Of a DNA stretch of 64,000 nt, positions 16,709 through 26,358 are shown one piece after another; within the stretch, counting starts at the first letter, position 1, and each line of letters opens with the position of its first letter. The translations under genes and the position numbers were made by a program. Source of the DNA: Methylobacterium thuringiense (GTDB lineage: Bacteria > Pseudomonadota > Alphaproteobacteria > Rhizobiales > Beijerinckiaceae); the NCBI RefSeq assembly GCF_022179645.1, contig NZ_BPRA01000014.1:248001-312000 (forward strand), given 5' to 3'. The notes under the pieces are model-generated. The model was not told the DNA's origin and ran no database searches. It saw only the letters and a program-made list of their open reading frames with translations.

Positions 16709-17437
16709 TCAAGCGATGTACTGGCCGCCGTTGATGGTCAGCGTCGAGCCGGTGACGAAGCCGGAATCCTCGGCGGCGAGATACTCGACCGCACGGGCGA
16801 TCTCTTCGGCCTCGCCGAGACGTCCGACGGGGATCGTGGAGATGATCTTGTTGCGGATGTCCTCCGGCACAGCCATCACCATCTCGGTGGCGACGTAGCC
16901 CGGTGCGATCACGTTGACGGTGATGCCCTTGCCCGCGCTCTCCTGGGCGAGTGCCTTGGCGAAGCCGATCACGCCGGCCTTGGCGGCCGAGTAGTTGGTC
17001 TGGCCGGCCTGGCCCTTCTGGCCGTTGATCGACGAGATCAGGATGATGCGGCCGAAGTTGCGCGAGCGCATGCCCTCGATCAGCGGGCGCGTGCAGGTGA
17101 ACATCGAGTCGAGGTTGGTCTTGATGACCGCCTGCCACTTCTCGAAGCTCATCTTGTGGAACGCGCCGTCGCGGGTGATGCCGGCGTTGTTCACGAGGAT
17201 GTCGATCGGGCCGACCTCGGACTCGATCTGCTTGATGCCGGCCTCGCAGGCGGCGTAGTCGCCGACGTCGAACTTGAAGACCGGAATGCCGGTCTCGGCC
17301 TTGAAGGCGTTGGCGGCCTCGTCGTTGCCGCCGTAATTGGCGGCGACCTTGTAGCCCTTGGCCTGAAGGCCCTTCGAGATGGCGGCGCCGATGCCGCGCG
17401 TTCCGCCCGTGACGAGGGCGACGCGTTCCTGAGCCAT
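16709..17437 (-). CDS. phaB: Acetoacetyl-CoA reductase
   Basis: A 242-residue NADPH-dependent SDR enzyme that reduces acetoacetyl-CoA to (R)-3-hydroxybutyryl-CoA for polyhydroxybutyrate synthesis. The cofactor motif TGGTRGIG (10-17), NNAG (residues 83-86), catalytic Ser135/136 in ISSINGQKGQ, and Tyr149/Lys153 in TNYSAAKAG are all visible. NFGRIILISSINGQKGQAGQ is characteristic of PhaB. The ATG at 17437 follows AACGGAGGAAATC, a strong ribosome-binding site. It lies about 195 nt downstream of phaA on the same strand. In methylotrophs this step also feeds acetyl-CoA conversion in the ethylmalonyl-CoA pathway. Confidence 0.95.
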   Translation of the reverse strand: MAQERVALVTGGTRGIGAAISKGLQAKGYKVAANYGGNDEAANAFKAETGIPVFKFDVGDYAACEAGIKQIESEVGPIDILVNNAGITRDGAFHKMSFEKWQAVIKTNLDSMFTCTRPLIEGMRSRNFGRIILISSINGQKGQAGQTNYSAAKAGVIGFAKALAQESAGKGITVNVIAPGYVATEMVMAVPEDIRNKIISTIPVGRLGEAEEIARAVEYLAAEDSGFVTGSTLTINGGQYIA

Positions 17438-17632
17438 GATTTCCTCCGTTTTTTGTTTGAATTTCGTCGAAACGCCCGGCGCGGCGCTCAAGCCCGCCGG
17501 GGGATGTCGCATTCTGCCGGCTGCCGGCACCGCCTGCACGGCATTTAAATTTCAACGGCCTTCAAAGGCTTTTGGCTGAATTTTTCTTGAGGCGACGGGA
17601 CGGGCGCTCCCGTCCCATCGCGAAAACGGCGC

Positions 17633-18814
17633 TCAGGCGCGCTCGACGCACATCGCGACGCCCATGCCGCCGCCGATGCAGAGCGTGGCGAGGCCCTTCT
17701 TGGCGTCGCGGCGCTTCATCTCGTGCAGCAGGGTGATCAGGACGCGGGCGCCGGACGCTCCGATCGGGTGGCCGATGGCGATGGCGCCGCCATTGACGTT
17801 CACCTTGGAGGTGTCCCAGCCCATGTCCTTGTTCACGGCGCAGGCCTGCGCGGCGAAGGCTTCGTTCGCCTCGATCAGGTCGAGCTCGGAGGCCTGCCAG
17901 CCGGCCTTCTCGAGAGCCTTGCGGGAGGCCGGGATCGGGCCCGTGCCCATCACCTTCGGGTCGACGCCGGCGGTGGCCCACGACTTGATGGTGGCGAGCG
18001 GGGTCAGGCCGCGCTTTTTCGCCTCGGAGGCCGACATCAGCACGAGGGCGGCGGCGCCGTCGTTGAGGCCGGAGGCGTTGGCGGCGGTGACGGTGCCCTC
18101 CTTCGAGAAGGCGGGCTTCAGCTTGGCCATGCTCTCGATGGTGGCGCCGTCGCGGATGTACTCGTCGGTGTCGACGATGGTGTCGCCCTTGCGGCCCTTC
18201 ACGGTGACCGGGACGATCTCGTCCTTGAAGCGGCCTTCCTTGCGGGCGGCCTCGGCCTTGTTCTGCGAGCTGACGGCGAACTCGTCCTGCTGCTGGCGCG
18301 TGATCTGGAAGGCTTCCGCCACGTTCTCGGCGGTGGTGCCCATGTGGTAGCCGTTGAAGGCGTCCCAGAGGCCGTCCTTGATCATCGTGTCGACGAGCTT
18401 GATGTCGCCCATCTTCTGGCCGCCGCGCAGGTACTGGGCGTGGGGCGACAGCGACATGGATTCCTGGCCGCCGGCGACGATGATCGTCGCGTCGCCGTTG
18501 GCGATCTGCTGCATGCCGACCGCGACGGTGCGCAGGCCCGAACCGCAGACCTGATTGAGGCCCCAGGCGGTGGCCTTGTCCGGGATGCCGGCGCCGATGG
18601 CGGCCTGGCGGGCGGGATTCTGGCCGGCGCCTGCGGTGAGCACCTGGCCGAAGATCACCTCGTCGACGTCGTCCGGGGAAACGCCGGCGCGTTCGAGCGC
18701 CGCCTTGATCGCGATGGCGCCGAGCTCGTGCGCCGGGGTCGAGCCGAAAGCGCCGGCGAACGATCCCACCGGGGTCCGTGCCGCTCCGACAATGACGATC
18801 TCTTCGCTGGCCAT
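17633..18814 (-). CDS. phaA: Acetyl-CoA acetyltransferase (beta-ketothiolase)
   Basis: A 393-residue thiolase II that condenses two acetyl-CoA to acetoacetyl-CoA, the first step of PHB synthesis. The nucleophilic Cys90 lies in [12 protein letters not shown], the His349 of [17 protein letters not shown] and Cys379 of [14 protein letters not shown] complete the active site. Length and motifs match biosynthetic thiolases. The ATG at 18814 has GAGGAGA about 9 nt upstream. It is followed by phaB on the same strand and is divergent from phaR across an intergenic region containing an inverted repeat. In this group the product also enters the ethylmalonyl-CoA pathway. Confidence 0.96.
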   Translation of the reverse strand: MASEEIVIVGAARTPVGSFAGAFGSTPAHELGAIAIKAALERAGVSPDDVDEVIFGQVLTAGAGQNPARQAAIGAGIPDKATAWGLNQVCGSGLRTVAVGMQQIANGDATIIVAGGQESMSLSPHAQYLRGGQKMGDIKLVDTMIKDGLWDAFNGYHMGTTAENVAEAFQITRQQQDEFAVSSQNKAEAARKEGRFKDEIVPVTVKGRKGDTIVDTDEYIRDGATIESMAKLKPAFSKEGTVTAANASGLNDGAAALVLMSASEAKKRGLTPLATIKSWATAGVDPKVMGTGPIPASRKALEKAGWQASELDLIEANEAFAAQACAVNKDMGWDTSKVNVNGGAIAIGHPIGASGARVLITLLHEMKRRDAKKGLATLCIGGGMGVAMCVERA

Positions 18815-18979
18815 CTCGCTTGTCTCCTCACCGGGGCGCGGCTTCGCTCTTGTCGGCGTCCGCGCACTCACCGTGTCTGAGGGAAGAAAGCGCTGGCCCC
18901 TGCGATGTCAAGCAGCCTCATGACCCGAACAGGCATCCCATCCGGGTCAAACCGGCACCGCGGTGCGAGAATGTACGGG

Positions 18980-19001
18980 AAACAGCACCAAATTGCTGTT
19001 T
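18980..19001. promoter_or_regulatory. Inverted repeat in the phaA-phaR intergenic region
   Basis: The 8-bp arms AAACAGCA and TGCTGTTT flank a 6-bp spacer CCAAAT. It lies between the divergent phaA and phaR starts, where PhaR-type repressors often bind TGC/GCA-containing dyads. A second perfect 12-bp palindrome, GCACCGCGGTGC, lies at 18955-18966. Operator function is inferred. Confidence 0.5.
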
Positions 19002-19125
19002 TCGTCGCCGTGCGAAAGCCTTAAGGTTCCGCAATGCGGAAAAACCGTGCTGGCGCGGAGCCGCTGTCATGCGGGACTTTGCAACGATGCGCGCCATCAC
19101 GAACGGAGCGGGGAGTGCCGTGGGT

Positions 19126-19746
19126 ATGGCGGACAACGGCAAGTCTCACCAAGGCAAGTCTCATCAGACCGTCATCAAGAAGTACGCCAACCGCCGGCTC
19201 TACCACACCGGCACCTCGACCTATGTCACGCTCGAAGACCTCGCGGGCATGGTGCAGAGCGGCGAAGACTTCGTCGTCTACGATGCGCGCTCCGGCGACG
19301 ACATCACCCGTTCCGTCCTGACGCAGATCATCTTCGAGCAGGAGAACAAGGCCGGCGAGGACAACCTGCTGCCGGTGGCCTTCCTGCGTCAGCTGATCCG
19401 CTTCTACGGCGACAGCATGCGCATCATGGTGCCGAGCTTCCTCGAATTCTCGATGGCGAATTTCGCCAAGGACCAGGACGGCCTGCGCGAAAAGTTTTCG
19501 CAGAGCTTCCAGAGCTTCGGGCCGGGCGTGTTCCAGCAGGCGCTGCAGGAGCAGGTGCGGGCCAACATGAGCTTCTTCGGCGACGCCATGAAGATGTTCA
19601 CGGGCGGCTTCACGCCGCCGGGCGGCAAACCGGATGCGTCGGGCTCCGTTCCGGCCGCGTCGAATCCCGGCTCGTCCGATTTCGACGATCTGAAGCGTCA
19701 GATGCTCGAGATGCAGGCCCGGCTCGACGCTCTCGCCAAAAAGTAG
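19126..19746 (+). CDS. phaR: Polyhydroxyalkanoate synthesis repressor PhaR
   Basis: A 206-residue regulator that senses PHB granules and represses phasin and PHA-related genes. The N-terminal PHB/PHA accumulation regulator DNA-binding domain is clear: VIKKYANRRLYHTGTSTYVT, then LTQIIFEQENKAGEDNLLPV. The PHB_acc segment follows (FLRQLIRFYGDSMRIMVPSFLEFSM). The C-terminus is Gln/Leu-rich and coiled-coil-like (DFDDLKRQMLEMQARLDAL). The ATG at 19126 is chosen with GGGAG about 10 nt upstream; an ATG at 19069 and a GTG at 19120 are alternatives. In Methylobacterium this locus type affects acetyl-CoA flux during C1 and C2 growth. Confidence 0.92.
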   Translation: MADNGKSHQGKSHQTVIKKYANRRLYHTGTSTYVTLEDLAGMVQSGEDFVVYDARSGDDITRSVLTQIIFEQENKAGEDNLLPVAFLRQLIRFYGDSMRIMVPSFLEFSMANFAKDQDGLREKFSQSFQSFGPGVFQQALQEQVRANMSFFGDAMKMFTGGFTPPGGKPDASGSVPAASNPGSSDFDDLKRQMLEMQARLDALAKK

Positions 19747-19861
19747 GCGAGGCGGGTTTTCGGCTCGGGCGGTAACCTTTTCGTAAGGATCGCTAAAGAA
19801 CCCTTGCTCTCGGCCTCGACCTTGCGCAGTTGTCTTGAGACGGCATGCGAAGGCGACGGTT

Positions 19862-20116
19862 ATGGATCCGGTTGGGACGCAAGGAGAGGCTGGAGCGGAA
19901 AACCCGTGCCGTGCTCTCGCCGTCGTCCCGATGGCGGACAGCCGTGAACAGCCGATCCGCCGGGTTTCCGGCGGACGTCCGATGGCGGGTTTCCTGGCTC
20001 AGCTGATCGTCGACACGAATCCGGCGCTGCGCATCGCGCGCTCGGAACGGACGCAGACGGCCGTAGCGCTCTATGCGCGGATGGCCGGCATCCCGGGCGG
20101 GAGGTGGCGCGCCTGA
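19862..20116 (+). CDS. Hypothetical protein, 84 aa
   Basis: A short basic protein starting MDPVGTQGEAG. Its C-terminal half, GGRPMAGFLAQLIVDTNPAL followed by ARSERTQTAVALYARMAG, looks like two amphipathic helices and is the only part with a conserved appearance. No signal peptide or known domain is seen. AAGG lies about 9 nt upstream of the ATG; a TTG at 19835 is the alternative. It converges with rpmF across a 30-bp hairpin. Similar small proteins are likely in related Rhizobiales, but I cannot name a family. Confidence 0.5.
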   Translation: MDPVGTQGEAGAENPCRALAVVPMADSREQPIRRVSGGRPMAGFLAQLIVDTNPALRIARSERTQTAVALYARMAGIPGGRWRA

Positions 20117-20129
20117 CGCGCCAGCCTCC
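20100..20129. terminator. Bidirectional hairpin between convergent genes
   Basis: GGAGGTGGCGCG pairs with CGCGCCAGCCTCC with one bulged base and a 5-nt loop. It spans the end of the 84-aa gene and the space before the rpmF stop, so it can serve both transcripts. There is no long T tract. Confidence 0.5.
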
Positions 20130-20138
20130 GAACGACCC

Positions 20139-20327
20139 TCAGGCCTCGGCCGACTTCACCTTGAGAACCTGACGGCCGCGATACATGCCGGTCTTCAGGT
20201 CGATGTGGTGCGGACGGCGCAGCTCGCCCGAATCCTTGTCCTCGACATAGGTCGGCGCCTTGAGGGCGTCGGCCGAGCGGCGCATGCCGCGCCGGGAGGG
20301 GGAGGTTTTACGCTTCGGAACGGCCAT
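20139..20327 (-). CDS. rpmF: 50S ribosomal protein L32
   Basis: A 62-residue ribosomal protein starting [20 protein letters not shown], the diagnostic L32 N-terminus. Alphaproteobacterial features follow: [20 protein letters not shown] and [14 protein letters not shown]. It lacks the zinc-binding cysteines of C+ L32 forms, as in other alphaproteobacteria. The ATG at 20327 is the family start; an upstream in-frame extension is not conserved. It is normally monocistronic or next to lipid or phosphate-acyltransferase genes in other phyla, which is not the case here. Confidence 0.97.
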
Positions 20328-20567
20328 CGGGGTCTTCTCAAGGCAAAAGCGGCGCACGGACGTGCCGCCCTCGTCGAGGCAGACCGTCGGCACCGCGAAG
20401 GGAATTCGGGGTTCGAGGGCGGGCTTATACCCGCGCCGGTTCCGACTGGCTAGATGCCTTCGCGCAGTGCCGCGCCGTCGGATCGCCGCCGTTCAAATGC
20501 GGTTCAAGCGCGGCCGTCCAGAACGATCCCGCACGGCGACACCGATCCGCCGTCGGGAGACCCTTCC

Positions 20568-20933
20568 ATGATGTCCATGTCCCTGCGCGCGCTGGCCCTG
20601 TTCGCCTGCCTTGCCGCCACCCCCGTCCTCGCCCAGTCGGCAAGCCCGGCCACCTCGCCGATGAAGGCCTCTCCGTCCGCGGCACCCGCCGCCGCGCCGG
20701 CCAAGGATACGGCCAAGGATGCGACGAAGGATACCGCGAAAACCCCGCTGCTCGACCTGAACAGCGCCACCGCCGAGGAACTGAGCAAGCTCAAGGGCAT
20801 CGGCGACGTCCGCTCGGCCGCGATCGTCAAGGGCCGCCCCTACAAGGGCAAGGACGAACTGGTGCAGAAGAAGATCATTCCCGAGGGCGTCTATGCGGGG
20901 ATCAAGGACCAGATCATCGCCAAGCAGAAGTAG
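20568..20933 (+). CDS. Secreted helix-hairpin-helix (ComEA-like) protein
   Basis: A 121-residue exported protein. The signal peptide ends near PVLAQSA (about residues 1-23). A Lys/Asp/Ala-rich linker (KDTAKDATKDTAKT) precedes an HhH domain: LLDLNSATAEELSKLKGIGD, then AAIVKGRPYKGKDELVQK, of the ComEA/opacity type. ComEA binds incoming DNA in the periplasm during natural transformation; many alphaproteobacterial homologs are short and untested, so DNA binding is likely and competence only possible. GGGAGA lies about 7 nt before the ATG at 20568; an ATG directly follows and could be used instead. Confidence 0.8.
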   Translation: MMSMSLRALALFACLAATPVLAQSASPATSPMKASPSAAPAAAPAKDTAKDATKDTAKTPLLDLNSATAEELSKLKGIGDVRSAAIVKGRPYKGKDELVQKKIIPEGVYAGIKDQIIAKQK

Positions 20934-21068
20934 TCATTCGGACGTTTTGGCGCGCGGGGTTCGGGCCTCGCGCGCTTCTGCCAGCCTGCGCCCTTGTCCG
21001 CCCGATCCCGGCGGTGCTAGGCGCCGGAAAGCGCGGACTTCGCGCATCAGCGCGAAAACTCCCAAAAG

Positions 21069-21695
21069 ATGCCAGCTCAGCCCATCATCCGCCTGCATCG
21101 CGGCGACCTGCCCGCCGACTTCCAGCCCGGCAGCGCCATCGCCATCGACACCGAGACGCTGGGCCTCAACCCGCATCGGGACCGGCTCTGCGTCGTGCAG
21201 ATCTCGCGCGGCGACGGGAATGCCGAGGTGGTGCAGATGCCGCTCGGCGGCCCGGACCCGGTGAACCTGAAGCGGGTGCTCGGCGACCCGGCGGTCCAGA
21301 AGATCTTCCACTTCGCGCGGTTCGACCTCGCGGTGCTGTTTCGCGCCCTCGGCGTGATGCCGGGTCCGGTCTACTGCACCAAGATCGCCTCGAAGCTCGC
21401 CCGGACCTATACCGACCGGCACGGACTCAAGGACGTGGTCCGGGAAATGGTCGGGATCGACCTGTCGAAGCAGCAGCAATCCTCGGATTGGGGTGCCGAG
21501 ACCCTGAGTCAGGCCCAGCTCGACTATGCCGCCTCCGACGTGCTGCATCTCCACGCCGCCCGCGACCGGTTGAACACGATGCTCGCCCGCGAGGGCCGCA
21601 CCGATCTGGCCCAGGCCTGTTTCGATTTCCTGCCGACCCGGGCGCGACTCGATCTCGCCGGCTGGGCGGAGAATGATATTTTCGCGCATACTTGA
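21069..21695 (+). CDS. rnd: Short ribonuclease D (DEDDy 3'-5' exonuclease)
   Basis: A 208-residue cytosolic exonuclease of the RNase D family without the C-terminal HRDC domains, as is common for the short alphaproteobacterial form. The three exo motifs are visible: AIAIDTETLGLN (ExoI), FHFARFDLAVLF (ExoII), and LDYAASDVLHLH (ExoIII with the Tyr of DEDDy). It would trim 3' ends of tRNA and other small RNAs. It stands alone about 130 nt after the ComEA-like gene and about 260 nt before lptC. Confidence 0.92.
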   Translation: MPAQPIIRLHRGDLPADFQPGSAIAIDTETLGLNPHRDRLCVVQISRGDGNAEVVQMPLGGPDPVNLKRVLGDPAVQKIFHFARFDLAVLFRALGVMPGPVYCTKIASKLARTYTDRHGLKDVVREMVGIDLSKQQQSSDWGAETLSQAQLDYAASDVLHLHAARDRLNTMLAREGRTDLAQACFDFLPTRARLDLAGWAENDIFAHT

Positions 21696-21958
21696 TGATG
21701 GCGGCCCTCGCGGGCCGTCCGCCGCATGAGCAGCGGCGCGCGGTCGCGCTAGCCGACGGTATGGGCAAGTTGGACGGACCGTCCGCGAAAGATGCAGCGT
21801 GTGCATGTGCCGACGCGCACCTGCCTGCGATTGATCATTTCCCGAAGCCGAGGCCATAACTTCGCCACCGCCTGTGGTCATGGCCGTTGCGGTGCCATGC
21901 CCCGACCTGTCGGTGTGGGAGCGGTCGCACTCTCGGACCTCAGCCTCTCAGGAACCCG

Positions 21959-22714
21959 ATGCAGGTGGCCGACACCATCGAGACGTTCGCGGGCGCCGCC
22001 AACGAGAATGCGCGCCGCAGGCGGGCCCATGGCCGCGCCGTGCGCCACTCCGCGCGGGTGCGCGTGCTGCGCCGGATCATCCCGGTCGCAGCTGGAATTG
22101 CCGTGCTCGGCATCGCGGGCGTCGTGCTCTGGAGCCCGTTCGCCGGCAGCATCCCCAATGTCAGCATCGGTCCGGTCAGCGTCTCGGGCACCAAGGTGAC
22201 GATGGAGAACCCGAAGCTGTCGGGCTTCAAGAAGGGCGAGCGCGGTTACGAGGTCACGGCCGCGTCCGCCCTCCAGGACGTGCGAAAGCCCGCATTGATC
22301 GAACTCCAGGCCATGAAGGGCCACATCGCCACCGACGACAAGGGCGGCCTCGCCCATCTCGAAGCGAAGGGCGGCCTGTTCGATTCGAGCAAGGAATCGC
22401 TGACGCTGCACGAAAACATCCGGCTCTGGACCGACAAGGGCGAGGAAGCCCGGCTCCAATCCGCGGCGGTCGACTTCAAGGCCGGGTCGGTGAAGTCGTC
22501 CGAGATGGTGACCGTCACGGTGCCGAACGGCTCGGTGACCGCCGACAGCCTCGACGTGGTCGAGAGCGGCAAGGTGATTTCCTTCATCGGCAACGTTCAC
22601 GCGCAGTTCCAGGGGACCGGCAAGACGAAGGCTCCCGAAGGCGGCGATGCGTCCGAACGCGTCCGCACCTCGGCGGCGGAGGCGCCGAAGGACGGCGCGG
22701 AGGTCCAGCGATGA
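21959..22714 (+). CDS. lptC: LPS export protein LptC
   Basis: A 251-residue inner-membrane protein of the lipopolysaccharide export bridge, linking LptBFG to LptA. A basic cytoplasmic N-terminus (about 40 residues, Arg-rich) precedes one transmembrane helix (RIIPVAAGIAVLGIAGVVLW). A periplasmic beta-jellyroll follows (GPVSVSGTKVTMENPKLSG, LEAKGGLFDSSKESLTLHEN). The ATG at 21959 has AGGAA close upstream; the longer frame is unlikely. It overlaps lptA by 4 nt (ATGA) and heads the lptC-lptA-lptB-rpoN-hpf-ptsN cluster known from many proteobacteria. Confidence 0.92.
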   Translation: MQVADTIETFAGAANENARRRRAHGRAVRHSARVRVLRRIIPVAAGIAVLGIAGVVLWSPFAGSIPNVSIGPVSVSGTKVTMENPKLSGFKKGERGYEVTAASALQDVRKPALIELQAMKGHIATDDKGGLAHLEAKGGLFDSSKESLTLHENIRLWTDKGEEARLQSAAVDFKAGSVKSSEMVTVTVPNGSVTADSLDVVESGKVISFIGNVHAQFQGTGKTKAPEGGDASERVRTSAAEAPKDGAEVQR

Positions 22715-23472
22715 ACGGACGTGTGCTTCCTTTCGCCCTGGCCCTCGGGCTCGCGCTCGCGCCGCTCGCGACGTTGATCGTCACGGCTCCGTCTGCGTCG
22801 GCGAAAGAGAACAAGGAAAAATCCGAATCACCCCTCGGCGCGCTCGGCGGCAGCGGCAAGGAGCCGATCAAGATCGACGCCGATCGCCTCGACGTGTTCG
22901 ACAAGGAGAACAAGGCGATCTTCGCCGGCAACGTCGTCGCCGTGCAGGGCGATGCCACCATCCGCTGCTCGGCGCTCACGGTGTTCTACAAGCGCGGCAA
23001 GGACAAGGACGGCAAGAAAACCGAAAAGCAGGACGAGAAGGCCGGCGACGAGGCGGGCGGCAAGAGCCAAGCCGAGATGGCCGAGAACGGCATCCGCAAG
23101 GTCGATTGCGCCGGGCCGGTCACCGTCGTGCAGAAGGACCAGGTCGCCACCGGCGACAACGCCACCTTCGATCAGGTCGCCCGCCGCATCGTGCTGACCG
23201 GCAACGTCGTGCTCAGCCAGTGCCGCAACGTCACCCGCGGCTCGCGCCTCGTCTACGACATGGATTCCGGCCGCGCGAACATGGATCCGGGCACGAACGG
23301 GCGCGTCTCGGCGATGTTCGTACCTGGCGAGAAGGCCGACGCGGCCGGCGGTAAGGGCGCGTCCAAGGGCTGCGCACAGCCGCCGGCGGTGGCGAACAAG
23401 CCGAAACCGGCCGAGGCCGCGGCCCCGGCGGCGGCCCCTCCTCCGGCCAAGACGCGGGCGCAGGCGAATTGA
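22711..23472 (+). CDS. lptA: LPS transport periplasmic protein LptA (OstA)
   Basis: A 253-residue periplasmic protein that forms the filament carrying LPS to the outer membrane. The signal peptide ends near PSASAKE. The OstA fold is visible: [20 protein letters not shown] and [20 protein letters not shown], then [21 protein letters not shown] Lys/Glu/Asp-rich insertion (about residues 90-120) and a Pro/Ala-rich tail ([14 protein letters not shown]) extend it beyond the E. coli form, as is usual in Methylobacterium. It overlaps both lptC and lptB. Confidence 0.93.
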   Translation: MNGRVLPFALALGLALAPLATLIVTAPSASAKENKEKSESPLGALGGSGKEPIKIDADRLDVFDKENKAIFAGNVVAVQGDATIRCSALTVFYKRGKDKDGKKTEKQDEKAGDEAGGKSQAEMAENGIRKVDCAGPVTVVQKDQVATGDNATFDQVARRIVLTGNVVLSQCRNVTRGSRLVYDMDSGRANMDPGTNGRVSAMFVPGEKADAAGGKGASKGCAQPPAVANKPKPAEAAAPAAAPPPAKTRAQAN

Positions 23473-24374
23473 GCGCGACGTCGATCCCGGCTCCTGCCGC
23501 CATGCCCCTGCATGCCGCCTCGGGCGAGCGCTCCGCGCCGAAGGCGGCCTCGTTCGTGCGGCGCCTGATCGGTCGCGGCGGCGGCGGCCGGCCGAAGCCG
23601 GCACCCGAAGCCGCCGCTGAGGCCGAGCCGGTCGGCGAAGCCGGCGGCGGTCCCGGTATTCTGCACGTGCGCGGCCTCCGCAAGAGTTACGGCGCCCGCA
23701 CCGTGGTCCACGAGGCCGGGCTGACGGTGCGCAACGGCGAAGCCGTCGGCCTGCTCGGGCCGAACGGTGCCGGCAAGACCACGATCTTCTACATGATCAC
23801 CGGACTGGTGCCGGCCGATCGCGGCACGATCAGCCTCGACGGCATGGAGATCACCCACCTGCCGATGTACCAGCGCGCGCGCCTCGGCATCGGCTACCTG
23901 CCGCAGGAGGCCTCGATCTTCCGTGGGCTGACGGTGGAGGACAACATCCGCGCCGTGCTCGAAGTCGCCGAGCCGAACCGCAAGGAACGCGCCCGCAAGC
24001 TCGATTCGCTGCTGGAAGAGTTCGACATCGCGCGTTTGCGCAAATCGCCCTCGATCGCGCTGTCCGGCGGCGAGCGGCGGCGCTGCGAGATCGCCCGCGC
24101 GCTCGCCTCCTCGCCGACCTTCATCCTGCTCGACGAGCCCTTCGCCGGCATCGACCCGATCGCGGTGGGCGACATCCAGGACCTCGTCGGGCATCTGAAG
24201 CGCCGCGGCATCGGCGTGCTCATCACCGACCACAACGTCCGCGAAACCCTCGGCCTGATCGACCGCGCCTACATCGCTCATTCCGGCCGGATCCTCACTG
24301 AGGGCACGCCCGAGCAGATCGTGGCGAACCCGGATGCGCGCCGGTTGTATCTCGGCGAAGATTTTCGCCTTTAG
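23469..24374 (+). CDS. lptB: LPS export ABC transporter ATPase LptB
   Basis: A 301-residue ATPase that powers LPS extraction from the inner membrane with LptFG. Walker A is [12 protein letters not shown], the Q-loop [12 protein letters not shown], the signature [15 protein letters not shown], Walker [16 protein letters not shown], and the switch His is in [10 protein letters not shown]. An N-terminal extension of about 60 residues, rich in Gly/Pro/Ala, precedes the core. The start is a TTG overlapping the lptA stop as TTGA. It is about 320 nt upstream of rpoN in the same direction. Confidence 0.95.
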   Translation: MSATSIPAPAAMPLHAASGERSAPKAASFVRRLIGRGGGGRPKPAPEAAAEAEPVGEAGGGPGILHVRGLRKSYGARTVVHEAGLTVRNGEAVGLLGPNGAGKTTIFYMITGLVPADRGTISLDGMEITHLPMYQRARLGIGYLPQEASIFRGLTVEDNIRAVLEVAEPNRKERARKLDSLLEEFDIARLRKSPSIALSGGERRRCEIARALASSPTFILLDEPFAGIDPIAVGDIQDLVGHLKRRGIGVLITDHNVRETLGLIDRAYIAHSGRILTEGTPEQIVANPDARRLYLGEDFRL

Positions 24375-24697
24375 ATCTCGGCACCATAAGGCTTACTCAA
24401 CCACGCAGGCGAGAATCCCGGACTTCCCGGCGAGCCGGCTGCGGCCAAAAAAGTCTTTCTTGAGGGATTGCAGCGAAGTTCTCGGCTGCAGACGCATGTC
24501 GCGCCAACGATGTCCCTGTGGCTGTGCTGCCGCCATGCGCGGCATTCACGGTCCCACGGCCCAATCACGCTTTGACGTGCGGTGCCGTTGGGTCTAAGCC
24601 TGAAAGAGTTAGAAGAAGCAAGAATTGTGCCGACAGCTGATCCGGCTCGCTCGCCGCCGGATCTCGTTCGTTCCGCAACGGAGAATCGGGCCTCGCG
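24375..24697. promoter_or_regulatory. lptB-rpoN intergenic region, 323 bp
   Basis: No gene is seen on either strand. The gap probably holds a separate rpoN promoter. No terminator with a T tract, riboswitch or clear operator was recognised; GGAG lies about 14 nt before the rpoN ATG. Confidence 0.4.
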
Positions 24698-26257
24698 ATG
24701 AGTCTGCTGCAACGGCTTGAGATGCGTCAGGGTCAGGCCCTGGTGATGACGCCGCAGCTCCTGCAGGCGATCAAGCTGCTTCAGCTCTCGCAACTCGATC
24801 TCGCAGCCTATGTCGATGCCGAACTGGAGCGCAATCCGCTGCTGGAGCGCATCGAAGGCGAGCCGGCCTCGGCGCACGACCAGCCGGAGCCCGTGGCCGA
24901 GGCGGATGTCGCCTACGATCGCGAGCCGACGGAGCCGGGCGAGACCGAATCGTGGCTGGCCAACGATCTGAACCAGAGCTGCAGCGAGATCGAGGGCGTC
25001 CTCGACACGCGCCTCGACAACGTCTTCGCCGACGAGAATCCGATGCCGCGCGAGACGGGTGCCGGCGACTCGCTCTCGCTGACGCCCGCGCCCTATGGCA
25101 GCACCGGCGGCAGCTTCGACGGCGAGCTTCCCGATTTCGAGGCGAGCCTCACCGCCGAGATCAGTCTGCGGGAGCACCTCGTCTCCCAGCTCGACCTCGC
25201 CACCCGCGACCCGCAGGACCGGCTGATCGGCGGCTTCCTGATCGATGCCGTCGACGAGGCTGGCTACTTTCGCGAGTCGCTCGACCTCGTCGCCGAGCGC
25301 CTCGGGGCGAGCCTCGACCGCGTGGCGCGGGTGCTCAAGCTCGTCCAGACCTTCGATCCGCCGGGCGTCGCCGCCCGCGATCTCGCCGAATGCCTCGCGA
25401 TCCAGCTGCGCGAGCAGAACCGGTTCGATCCGGCGATGCAGGCCCTGGTCTCGCGCCTCGACCTCGTGGCCAAGCGCGATTTTCCGGCGCTGCGCCGGCT
25501 CTGCGGCGTCGACGACGAGGATCTCGTCGAGATGCTCTCGGAGATCCGCCGGCTCGATCCGAAGCCCGGCCGCGCCTTCGGTGCCCATGCCGTCGAGGTG
25601 CTGATCCCGGACGTGTTCGTGCGCGCCGCACCGGACGGGTCCTGGCTGATCGAGCTGAACTCGGAGACCCTGCCGCGCGTGTTGGTCAACCAGACCTATT
25701 ATGCCCGCGTCTCGAGGGGGGCGGTCGCCGACACCGACAAGTCTTTCCTGTCGGAATGCCTGCAGACCGCGAACTGGCTGACCCGCTCGCTGGAGCAGCG
25801 GGCGCGCACCATCCTCAAGGTCGCCACCGAGATCGTGCGCCAGCAGGACGCGTTCTTCGTGCATGGCGTCGCGCATCTGCGCCCGCTCAACCTCAAGACG
25901 GTGGCCGAGGCGATCGGCATGCACGAGTCGACGGTCTCGCGGGTGACCTCGAACAAGTCGATCGGCACCAGCCGCGGCACGCTGGAGATGAAGTACTTCT
26001 TCACCGCCGCGATCCCCGGTGCGGCCGGCGCCGCCTCGCATTCCTCCGAGGCCGTCCGCCACCGCATCAAGCAGCTCGTCGACGCCGAGGCCGCCGACGT
26101 GCTCTCCGACGACGCCCTGGTTCAGCGCCTGCACGGCGAGGGCATCGAGATCGCCCGGCGCACGGTGGCGAAGTACCGCGAATCGTTGCGGATTCCGTCG
26201 TCGATCGAGCGCCGCCGCGAGCGCTCCGCGCAAGTCGCCGCGCATCCGGCACATTGA
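24698..26257 (+). CDS. rpoN: RNA polymerase sigma-54 factor
   Basis: A 519-residue sigma-54 that directs RNA polymerase to -24/-12 promoters with enhancer-binding ATPases. Region I is Gln/Leu-rich (LEMRQGQALVMTPQLLQAIK). An acidic region II spans about residues 55-125. The core-binding and HTH regions follow (VAEAIGMHESTVSRVTSNKS), and the RpoN box appears as ARRTVAKYRESLRIP near the C-terminus. Length is normal. It sits between lptB and hpf, the classical rpoN neighbourhood, and would control nitrogen and C1-related genes. Confidence 0.97.
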   Translation: MSLLQRLEMRQGQALVMTPQLLQAIKLLQLSQLDLAAYVDAELERNPLLERIEGEPASAHDQPEPVAEADVAYDREPTEPGETESWLANDLNQSCSEIEGVLDTRLDNVFADENPMPRETGAGDSLSLTPAPYGSTGGSFDGELPDFEASLTAEISLREHLVSQLDLATRDPQDRLIGGFLIDAVDEAGYFRESLDLVAERLGASLDRVARVLKLVQTFDPPGVAARDLAECLAIQLREQNRFDPAMQALVSRLDLVAKRDFPALRRLCGVDDEDLVEMLSEIRRLDPKPGRAFGAHAVEVLIPDVFVRAAPDGSWLIELNSETLPRVLVNQTYYARVSRGAVADTDKSFLSECLQTANWLTRSLEQRARTILKVATEIVRQQDAFFVHGVAHLRPLNLKTVAEAIGMHESTVSRVTSNKSIGTSRGTLEMKYFFTAAIPGAAGAASHSSEAVRHRIKQLVDAEAADVLSDDALVQRLHGEGIEIARRTVAKYRESLRIPSSIERRRERSAQVAAHPAH

Positions 26258-26358
26258 GGGAGCCGGCGCGCCGGCCTTCTACGCCGGCTTCCCATCGCGT
26301 TGACTCGCGCTCCCCCGCTTCCTAACTCTGATCGTCTTCAGGTCGATCGGAGACGTTC

